DNA from: Portulaca oleracea
Lineage: Eukaryota; Streptophyta; Magnoliopsida; Caryophyllales; Portulacaceae
Length of the DNA stretch: 64,000 bases
Assembly: GCA_029582165.1 (NCBI GenBank)
Contig: CM055878.1
Location: forward strand, 1,827,001-1,891,000
Direction: 5' to 3'
In this document: one piece after another, positions 22,767 through 31,432 of the stretch
How the letters are laid out: each line of letters starts with the position of its first letter
Numbering within the stretch: the stretch's first letter is position 1
Translations under genes and position numbers: made by a program
Notes under the pieces: model-generated
Seen by the model: only the letters and a program-made list of their open reading frames with translations
Told to the model about the DNA's origin: nothing
Databases searched by the model: none

Positions 22767-24185
22767 AAGACTGGAAAGGTCGTTAAGTCAGGTACGGATG
22801 TGATTGATATAAATCTTACTGTTGCTACTTTATGGATATTAGATATCGGTTGTGAAGCTCACATTTGTGGAAATGTACAGGCTCCTAAGCAGAAGTAGAC
22901 GAGTCAGGAAGATTGAAGTAAACCTACGCACTGGAAACGGGGAAAGAGTTGCGGCTGTCTACGTAGGAACTTATAGTTTATCTTTACCTTCAGGACTTAT
23001 GTTAGAACTAAATAATTGTTATTTTGTTCCCGCTATTAGTCAGAATTTAATTTCAGTACCTATACTTGAGATTGAAGGTTATTCTTTTAATATAGCGAAT
23101 GGTCGTTTTTCCTTTACAAAGAATGGAATCTTTTATGGTGTAGGCATTCGTATGAATGGTCTCTACATATTGGATTTAGATAAACAAATTTGTCACATCA
23201 AATCGAAAAAAGCTAACACTAAAGACTCAAATGAAACATACCTTTGGCATTGTAGGTTGGGTCATATTAATCAGAAACGCCTTCAGAAACTGCAAAGTAC
23301 AGGAATTCTGGAGAATCTAAACTTCGAAAAGTTCAAAGTCTGTGAGGCATGTTTGATGGGAAAAATGACTAAATCACCTTTTAATGGAACTGGTGAACGA
23401 GCTAACGACTTATTAGGGCTTATACATACCGATGTATAGGAGTTCTACTATTTCATTACCTTCACTGACGACTTTATTAGATATGGGTATATCTACCTAA
23501 TGCGTCATAAATTTGAATCTTTTGAAAAGTTCAAAGAATTCCGAAATAAAGTACAAAACCAACTTGGCAAAACAATAAAGACTCTTTGATTAGATCGAGG
23601 CGGAGAATATTTGAGCCATGAATTCATTAACCATACAAAAGCGTGTGGGATTGTCTCACAACTATCTCCTCCAGGAACCCCACAACACAATGGTGTATCT
23701 GAAAGGAGAAATCGCACCCTATTAGATATGGTGCGATCAATGATGGCAGAATCAGAATTACCACTTAGCTTTTGGGGGCATGCTCTTGAAACAACATCGC
23801 TCATTCTAAATATCCGACTAAAGCTACTGAAAAGACACCATATGAGATATGGAGAGGAAACGTTCCAAGTCTGTCTTTTCTAAAGATTTGGGGTTGTGAA
23901 GCTTATGTTAAGGGTTTACCTAACAACAAGCTTACACCCAGATCTGAAAAGGTTTTCTTTGTGGGCTATCCTAAGGAAACCAAAGGGTATTACTTCTACA
24001 ACCGTTCTAAAAAATAAAGTGTTTGTGTCTCGAAATGCTTTCTTCTTAGAGAACGAGTTTGTCTCTAAGAGAAAGAGTGGGAGAGAAATTGAACTAGGTG
24101 AAGTTCAAGAGCCACAAACCACTTCAAATCTTATCCCATACCCCGTCACCAATACTTGCATTCCAATCTCTGTTGATCCTCAATA
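22767..24185 (+). pseudogene. Copia pol remnant: protease and integrase
   Basis: The protease motif WILDIGCEAHIC (22,833 on) has DIG where the catalytic D(T/S)G is expected. Integrase follows: LWHCRLGH with CEACLMGK (HHCC zinc site), HTDV and LDRGGEY (first two acidic residues of the DDE triad) and PQHNGVSERRNRT (the Glu). Then come PTKATEKTPYEIW-like and KIWGCEAYVK blocks split by a frameshift. Stops occur at about 23,437, 23,587 and 24,015. Order and motifs are unmistakable Copia; the protein cannot be made intact. Confidence 0.93.
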
Positions 24186-25010
24186 GGAAAGGGATGATGA
24201 ACAGGTAGTCGGGGGACAGGTAGATGAAGAAGTAAGGAATGTGGACATTCGCCCTCCTAAGAGATACGATTATCTCATGATATTGGAAATCAACATATTC
24301 GTTATGGAGTATGATGAGCTCGAAACCTACAAACAAGCTTTAGCGAGCCCAGATTCCATGAAATGGCTCAAGGCTATGAAATCCAAGATAGACTCCATAT
24401 ACGAAAACAAGGTTTGGACCTTGGTTGACTTGCCTGAAGGCGCTAGAGCCATCAGAAACAAGTGGGTTTTCAAAGTGAAGATGGACAAGGATGGTAAACC
24501 TAGTGTTTACAAAGCACGGCTGGTGGCAAAAGGTTTCACTCAACTTCATGGTATTGACTATGAAGAGACCTTCTCCCCAGTAGCGGCTTTTGAATCTATC
24601 AGGATAGTCCTTGCCATAACTGCATGGTATGACTATGAAATATGGCAAATGGACGTCAAGACCGCATTCTTGAATGGGATTCTGGAAGAGGAAGTGTATA
24701 TGACACAACCTGAAGGTTTTGAAGATCGCAAAGGGTTTGGGAAGGTCTGTAAGCTGCAGAGGGCCATTTATGGCATTAAGCAAGCTTCAAGGAGTTGGAA
24801 TCAAAAGTTTAATCAAGTAAGTAAAGAGTTTGGTTTCCTAAGAAACGAAGAAGAGCCTTGCGTTTATAGAAAACTCAGTGGGAGCAAGATAGTCTTTCTG
24901 GTTCTATATGTGGATGACATACTCCTCATTGGAAACGATATCCCTATGCTAGAGTCTTGTAAGATTTGGCTTAGGAAGAATTTCCAAATGAAGGATCTTG
25001 GTGAGGCCTA
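24186..25010 (+). pseudogene. Copia reverse transcriptase (longest open part)
   Basis: An open stretch of 256 codons (24,241-25,008) runs from ASPDSMKWLKAMKSKIDSI through the RT core: KARLVAKGFTQ, DYEETFSPVA, MDVKTAFLNG, RAIYGIKQASRSW and the catalytic LYVDDILLIGND (YVDD at 24,907-24,918). It ends at a TAG within KDLGEA-stop-YILGVKIYR, where Trp or Ser is expected. This is the best-preserved domain of the element. The Copia lineage (Tork or Angela-like) is only a guess. Confidence 0.95.
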
Positions 25011-25745
25011 GTACATTCTTGGAGTAAAGATCTACAGAGATAGATCAAGACGTTTGATTGCATTAAATCAAACAACTTATATTGATAAGGTGTTGAATCG
25101 GTTCAATATGCAGAACTCCAAGAAGAGATTCATTCCCATGGTTCATGGCACATCACTTGGTAAAACAGACTGTCCTCAGACATCTGAAGACCAGGAAAAG
25201 ATGAAAAATATACCTTATGCCTCGGCTGTAGGTCTATTATGTATGCTATGAGATGTACAAGGCCAAATATAGCTTTTGCTTTAAGTATGTGCAGCAGGTT
25301 TCAAGCCAACCCTGGTGAAAAACACTGGATTGCTGTAAAAAACATACTTAAGTATCTGAACAGAACTAAGGAGTTGTCCTTGGTCTATGGAGGTTACAAA
25401 CAGCTAAGTGTAAGAGGTTACATTGATGCCAGTTTTACGACGGATAAGGATGACTACAGTAGCCAATTTGGATACGTCTTTTGAAGTTGTGCCTAGTATT
25501 ACGGAAGGCGTGGACCTATACTGTGACTATAGTGTGGCCATTGCTCAGGCAAAGGACCTAGAGCACACAGCAAAGCTAAACATGTTTCCAGAAAGTATTA
25601 CATCATTCGAAAGATCATCGAGGAAGGTTATATTAATGTGTGCAAGGTTCATACGGATGACAACGTCGCTGATCCGCTTACTAAACCCCTGTCGCAAGCG
25701 AAGTATGAGGATCTTACTCATGCAATAGGAATTAGACATCTTGAA
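25011..25745 (+). pseudogene. Copia RT end and RNase H remnant with internal deletion
   Basis: The frame continues with YIDKVLNRFNMQNSKKRF, CTRPNIAFALSM, and KYLNRTKELSLVYGG to SQFGYVF. It then jumps directly to EVVPSITEGVDLYCD and KVHTDDNVADPLTKPL in another frame. The segment between GYVF and the Glu-Val-Val block, which in Copia RNase H contains the SWKSSKQ and TEAEY motifs, is missing (roughly 40 codons). Catalytic function is lost. Confidence 0.88.
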
Positions 25746-26549
25746 GGGTGTTATTAAGTTACATTTTTGAACATTAGATGGTTCATGGTTTGTAATAGTT
25801 AATTATTCATCATTTATAAATAAATTCAAACTTTACATAAATTGTGGTTTAGAATTATATAAGTGTCCAAAAGGGTTAACGAATTCAAAATGGGAAATTG
25901 GATGAGGTTTGATTTCTGAAACCCCATTAGTGAACTTGATGACGCTAATCCTGGTCGACATTCGACCTGTTTCCTATTGTATTATCACGTAGGGATAGTG
26001 ATGATATCAACACAATTAGCATGTAGGATTGAAGTGATGATCGAGTTTCATGCTCATGGTGATGTATTGACATCATAAATCAATCACATAGGTATTGTTG
26101 AGAACGACTACCGAACTAACCTGCAGTTGGAGCTCTTTAAGTTGGGAATTGTCATAGGAGCTCTCACTACTCAAAGAAAATTCTTGAATCTTGAGTTCAA
26201 TACATAGACTACATGATCTGTTGTGACTTTGGAGCACGTCAAACGCCTTTCGTAACAGTAGGCTATAAAGGCGGTGTCTGGGTTATAGTTGGATCATGTG
26301 AGAATGTGTGTCTAAACAAGATGGCATTATCCTCCCTATTAGGGACAGTTGTCTTGTTGGCCACTCGGTGGATTGGACTGAAAATGCTTGGGCGAGCTGA
26401 GTTGAATCAATAGTTGATCATCTGCTTTTCAGAGTCTAATTCGGAGATCGAGGAACGTTCGGGTCTTACATAAGGATGACTTCAGCTTACCTTATGCGAA
26501 CTTGAGACAGTAAAGGATAAGGGAATTCAAGGAATCGAACACTTATGGG

Positions 26550-27417
26550 ATAAGTGGGAGATTGTTGGGAATGTCCCGACAATGTTTGATATACACGAAG
26601 ATTAAACCAAAGTAATATAGTAATTATATGTCTTGCTAGAGACCTCTATAATTGGTAATTGAATGTGTTTAATTACAACTATATTATTTGGTTCTAGTAG
26701 GTCACACAAGTCAGTGCCTTAGAACAATGTATGTAACCTAAATAATATCGTATTATGCTTAGGGATATTGGGAGTCAATTTCTATAAGGAATCAGCCCAA
26801 CACGGATCAAATTGGACTCACCATGGACCGTGGTGATCCAACATGGTCCGTGTTGGTGTCACCACGGACCTTGGTTGTCTGCCACAGACCGTGGTGTATA
26901 TGGGTCGACTTATTGACATTCTGCTGGCCAATACGGAGCGTGTTGGGCCTTAGAATGCGTCGTTGCGTAAAGTTGACCATTAGGGTTTTTGCCCTCTGGC
27001 TAAGTTATCTAATCAATATAAAAAGGGGTCTTTGTAAGAGATTAAAGGACACCAACTGCCTGAGACTCTTAGAGAAATACCAGGGTGATTTCCTGAGTTC
27101 ATCTCTCTTTTAGTTTGCAGTTCTTGTTTCCTGAAACACCCTCTTATACCGAAATACATACATCTTAGATTGAGATCCGTCTCGATCGGGTTGATCTAGC
27201 AACCGAGTTCCCGAAGTGATGCGTGGACCTTCAGTAGAGGATTTCTGCATTGGAATCACAAAGGTCAACCTCTGCATCAGTCGGATTAGTGATCAGGTAT
27301 AATTACTAAAGCCTCTGCAATTGTTTCCTTTTGGTGATTAGTTGTTTTATAAGCGTTATGAATATTCCGCCAAGTAATCTGTATCTGTTGAAGAAATAGA
27401 TAACCTAAAACCTAATA
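26550..27417 (+). repeat. Copia polypurine tract and 3' LTR
   Basis: GATAAGTGGGAGAT directly precedes the LTR start at 26,563 and serves as the plus-strand primer. The LTR repeats the palindrome cluster (26,797-26,950) and TATAAAAAGGGG at about 27,018. About 800 bp of untranslated sequence lie between the last pol motif and this tract. Confidence 0.94.
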
Positions 27418-27591
27418 AATAGATGTAAATAAGATGCAATGCCATTGGCGGAGATATCATACCTGAACCTTAGTTTGATTCATCTAAAACACAAACCTAA
27501 ATGATAATAAAACAGAAACGACGCTATGATTCTAGTGGACAACAAAGGTCAACAAAAATTATAGATCAATTAGCAAGGCGATTGTGCTTAC

Positions 27592-27700
27592 TGCGATTAT
27601 ATGCTTGATGGCGTACAGTTCGATCTCTGATGCAAATCAGATTCCAATCGCCATTGGAGGAGAAGAGAGAGAGAGAGAGAGAGCGAGGGACACAGAGAGA
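27592..27700 (-). promoter_or_regulatory. Putative leader exon of the captured gene
   Basis: On the minus strand a CT-rich tract (27,690-27,661), common in plant leaders, is followed by a short upstream frame ATGGCGATTGGAATCTGA (from 27,654). A donor CGCA|GTAAGC lies at 27,592/27,591. Joined to the acceptor at 18,433 it would give a 5'-leader intron that now contains the whole Copia element. This is inferred from splice-like signals only. Confidence 0.3.
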
Positions 27701-27864
27701 AGAGGTCGAGCGAGCAAGATATAGATAGAAGAGATCAAGACAGATTCAGATGTGAATCGTTGATTTCGGCAAAATCATTTTGAATCACCATGGTAGATAA
27801 GGTGAGAAGCTCAGGGAAATCAGACGATAATGGCGTGGGATTGGAAAAGAAAGAGAGAAAAAGC

Positions 27865-27881
27865 TTTCCTGTTTTTCTTAT
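27865..27881. repeat. Internal copy of the CACTA right terminus
   Basis: TTTCCTGTTTTTCTTAT here recurs exactly at 28,084-28,100, inside the terminal inverted repeat. The 219-bp spacing could reflect a duplication of the element end, filler DNA from break repair, or the target duplication of a small insertion. Confidence 0.7.
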
Positions 27882-28103
27882 GGGAAGGCACGGAAATCAA
27901 ATACATTGGATAGAGATTTTTGATTTTTTACTTCCAAGCCCAATTAAAGAATCAATTGCTGCCAACTTTAATTTTTGTTGCCATAAGTTCTTATATGTGT
28001 TACACTATAATTTTGTTGTCCTTTATTTAATTAGTGCCAGAAAAAAACTTTTGTTTCCCTAATAACTTTAAATTTGTGGCTCTTTCCTGTTTTTCTTATT
28101 GTG

Positions 28104-28908
28104 TTGGGTCATATAAATTTCATTCTCTATGTCACCTTTTGATGCAAAATAAGATCTATTAGGTCTATAACCTTTAGGCTAATCAGTTCTAATGGTGCTT
28201 ATTTTTGTCACTGAAGAATAAGTGTCAAAATAATATATCTCTTTCCTTTGGTCAAAACCTCTAATAACAATTCTAACATTATATTTATCAATTGAGTTAT
28301 CAAACCTCAACTTCTTTTTGAAAATTCATTTACTTCATAATACTAATAGGTCTACAACCTTTAAGCAAATAAGTTAATTCTCAAGTTTTGTTACACTCAA
28401 GGGAATCTATTTTACTTTAATAGTCTCTTTCTAGAAGGTTGCATCGACAAACCTAATTGCCTTAACATACGTTTTTGGATCTTCCTCAATCAGAAAACTA
28501 GACACAAATTCTTCAGACAAGACACCCACATCATAATTATTAAATGCTTCCTCAAGGAAGAAAGTAATGAAGCTAAGTCCAAAATCAGTTGCAGTTCTTT
28601 GCCTCTTACTTTTAAGTTTAATTACCACATCTCTAACATTAGAATTAGAAGCATGCAAGCTCACATTTTTAGGCATAGGATCAGGCGCAACACTGGGCAC
28701 ATCATTAGAACATTACAACATTATGCACATACTTTTTCAATGGAAATACATGTTCAAAAAACTCAGCATCTCTATAGTCAGAAATAGAATAATCATTCAA
28801 AGACATAAAATGATAAACATCACTATTTTGAGCATAACCACTGAAAACACCATCAAAGGTTTGCGGTTCTATGTTGGTATGCTCCTCTCCATATCCATTT
28901 TTAGTCAT
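28104..28908 (-). pseudogene. Copia pol, linker and N-terminal RT half (split)
   Basis: The minus strand reads DGVFSGYAQNSDVYHFMSLN, YRDAEFFEHVFPLKK, KRQRTATDFGLSF, LIEEDPKTYVKAIRFVDATF, then degraded VRIVIRGFDQRKEIYYFDTYS (in two blocks) and DIENEIYMTQ. These are the linker and fingers of Ty1/copia RT (usual forms GYA-NSKAYRF, FGDDF, GFTQ..GIDY, LEEEIYMTQPEGF). It ends ATG ACC CAA exactly where the CACTA element starts, and the gene resumes at 14,991. An internal deletion removes the region around MDVKTAFLNG. Confidence 0.82.
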
Positions 28909-29490
28909 TGCTCTCGCATAAACTTATTCTCATTAATAAATCAAACAAAAAAAAAAAGTTTCATTATTATTTTAAACCAAAGAAGGAGAAAATTTATATA
29001 TGGAGTTTGTTTTGTAATTTCAAACATATGTATTTATAAAGCTAGAGTTGGACCAACATTTGGGAGCATCTGTAGATGAATTGACAATTGTGAATAGTTC
29101 AGCTGGACCAGCCACATCACATGGACTCTTCATTCCACAGTCCAAGAATTCACATCGAACATTCCACATTTCAAAGGAGGATGTGAATACTTGACCTTTC
29201 ATTCTAAACTAAACACAAACTATTATAAGACACCAATCTTATTGACAATACCCTTGCCTAAAATACTCGCTGCTTGAAATTACAAACTAAACTTCATCTG
29301 TAATTTCAACAATGGTGGTGCTTGAAATTATAAATATATATGTTTGAAATTACTAAACAAACTCCATATGTAATTTTTCTCCTTTTTTTTAAAATAACAA
29401 TGAAACTTGTTTTTTTTTTTTGTTTGATTTATTGATGAGAATGAGTTGATAGCAGAACAACGACTAAAAATGGATATGGAGGGGAGTACC
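28876..29490. mobile_element. Fold-back element with about 155-bp inverted arms
   Basis: The left arm (28,876-29,035) and right arm (29,335-29,490) are reverse complements with small indels. They share CTCCATATCCATTTTTAGTC, TAAATCAAACAAAAAAAA, TATGGAGTTTGTTT and AATTTCAAACATAT. The central 300 bp are unrelated, with no recognised protein. The left arm abuts the Copia linker remnant. Target duplications are not clear. Confidence 0.72.
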
Positions 29491-31432
29491 ACTATTGTTG
29501 AAATTACGGGTGCTTGAATAATTAATGGGTGCACTCAGCGTCAAACCATAGTTACAACTTTAGTAATCCATGGTTTACTCAGTGGCACTGGCAAACCATG
29601 GTTACAACTTGAATAATCCATGAAAATCTTTTTGACGTAAAATTTTCAGGATAGCTCAGGAAAAATAAAAAATAAAAAAATATTTTTTAAAAAAATTATG
29701 TCAGGTGGTCCCCACATATTTTACAATTTGGGACCTCATTGTCCTCTTGGTCCTTAATGGTCAATTTACTTTTTGGGCCATCCTTTAGAGTCAATAACCC
29801 AAAATAAAAGGAAGGTTGAAATGGACAACTAATTAGGAAAAAATTTAATGATGTCAAATAAGAGAAAAAATCAAATAATACAAAACAAAGTAATTGATAT
29901 AGTGCTCAAAGTGCAAATGAATAAATAATATATTAAGGAAAAAATACAAAAAAAATAATAGGCAAAAGAAAAATAGAGAAGGGAGAAAAATTGAAGGAAG
30001 AATGGACAAATAATAAGGAAAAATGGACACCAAATAACAAGAGAAAAGATCAAAAATTACAAAACCAAAGTTAACTAAAAAAGCACGCTTATATCCAAAG
30101 TCAAACACCAGACCTCATCCACATATCATAGAATAGCAACCACCAACAAGCTACAAGTTAAGAATGTGTTAACTTGCGCATAAACTGTTATTAGTATAAA
30201 ATATAAGAACGCGAAAAAAAAATAAAAAATCGCGCGCATCAGAATGATGCATAGCGGGAATGGGAGCGCGTAGTGTACTTCCGCAGGAGTGTAATAATTT
30301 TTGAGTTGGATAAGCTTAGGACCCAAGTAGTTTTTTTCATCTACAATTCTATAACGAGCAAATAAGCTCTTGTATTTATACTATTGTTTGATGAATCGGT
30401 GGAGCAGTCTTATCCTATATTTTGCAATTTAGCATATCCAAAATATAATGTCAGCTTCGCATCTAATGAGTCATGATATGCAGATCTATATAGTTCACGA
30501 GTTATGGAAACAATTGTATATTTTCTGCCAAAATTTCAGGCTTTGGAACTGGTATCTTCAGCTCAGAAATTACCTGAAATACAATAAACTAATCCCCAAC
30601 CAAATCTTCTACCTTACCTAATTTCCTAGACTTTTGCCTCTGGTAGCTAGTAAGGGTTAGTTGATTGTTATTATAAATCCACATTATCAGTGTTCGTCAT
30701 TTAGTTTTACAAGCTAAAAAGATGGTTGCTTCTGTTAGAAAGCTAGCATCAATAGAAACACATTTTCCAGTCAAATGATGAGATGCTTATTTAGACAAGA
30801 AGTTAGGAGGATAACATTATTAACATATAAAACTTGATTAAAAGGACAGAAAAGAATTTCATAACTAAAGCCCAAAGGAAAGGAAAGAAAAGAAAAAGGT
30901 CGGTCATTTATAATTATGGGGACATTGACGGTACACCAATTCCCCAACCCCTCGAACTTTTTTTTATTAGAATACTCTGAATTCTGCTTTACAAATCCAC
31001 AATCCATATTCACCAAACTAATCGATGTTTTATCAGCAAGTTCCAACTTAAATTCAAGTATAAGTTACATGGAAGATAAAGACTAGGGCAACTTTTCATT
31101 TGCAAATTACATTGAAAAGCTATGAGTAATAGTTTTTGTTACAAAGCTATTTTTGTTTCCAGTACATTGTCACCAACCCTTTTTGTAATGAAAAGTGGAA
31201 AGAGAAAAACCAGGAGGAGATCAAAAAGAAAAGAAAACCAATTCTGTTAGGTATTTGGAAATTGGAATTGGGTCCAGTAAACTGAAATCATAATTTGGAT
31301 GTTCGGTTTTAGAGGTCAGTTTCTGAGTTGCAGTTTTGTGGACAGCTAAATCCTAAGTATGAGATCTGATAGGGCTCACCAGGAAAAAAAGAAGTGAGAA
31401 GGAGGCTAAAAATGGAAATTAGAAAAGCATAA
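29491..31432. other. AT-rich intergenic region
   Basis: No gene, RNA or clear transposon end is recognised. A short GGTTTRCTCAGTGG/ACCATGGTTACAACTT duplication lies near 29,545-29,620, and A-rich tracts lie at 29,660-30,080. The right end should include the 3' untranslated region of the ARM-repeat gene, but I cannot place the polyadenylation site. Confidence 0.55.

Larger units (their letters stand above)
18609..27417 (+). mobile_element. Full-length, decayed Ty1/copia retrotransposon
   Basis: Two LTRs (854 and 855 bp) begin TGTTGGGAATGTCCCGAC and are flanked by a perfect AATAG duplication (18604-18608, 27418-27422). The order is LTR, initiator-Met-tRNA primer site, long leader, gag, protease, integrase, reverse transcriptase, RNase H, polypurine tract, LTR. 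Integrase before RT defines Copia. All coding parts carry stops, frameshifts or deletions, so it is not autonomous. The last base pair of the 3' LTR has changed from CA to TA. Confidence 0.96.
14992..28103. mobile_element. CACTA-type DNA transposon carrying gene-like exons
   Basis: The left terminus CGCAACAAGAAAAATCC and the inverted right terminus CACAATAAGAAAAACAGG match at 12 of the first 14 positions. They resemble the plant En/Spm-type end CACTACAAGAAAA. TTG flanks both sides (14989-14991, 28104-28106), the 3-bp duplication CACTA elements make. Removing the element and one TTG restores a continuous Copia RT reading frame. Both ends carry GGGCAACAAA-type subterminal motifs in both orientations. 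The net length without the nested Copia element is about 4.3 kb. No CACTA transposase is visible; the cargo is a small intron-containing gene. It is presumably non-autonomous. Confidence 0.82.

Noticed and set aside
24340..24783. 147-codon minus-strand frame
   Set aside because: It is the antisense shadow of the well-supported Copia reverse transcriptase.
27790..28062. 90-codon plus-strand frame near the right end of the CACTA element
   Set aside because: It spans the subterminal motif region, its C-terminal half is low-complexity, and it opposes the predicted gene. No homology recognised.
28567..29079. 170-codon plus-strand frame
   Set aside because: Antisense to the Copia linker remnant and running into a fold-back arm; composition is Ile/Ser-rich and not gene-like.
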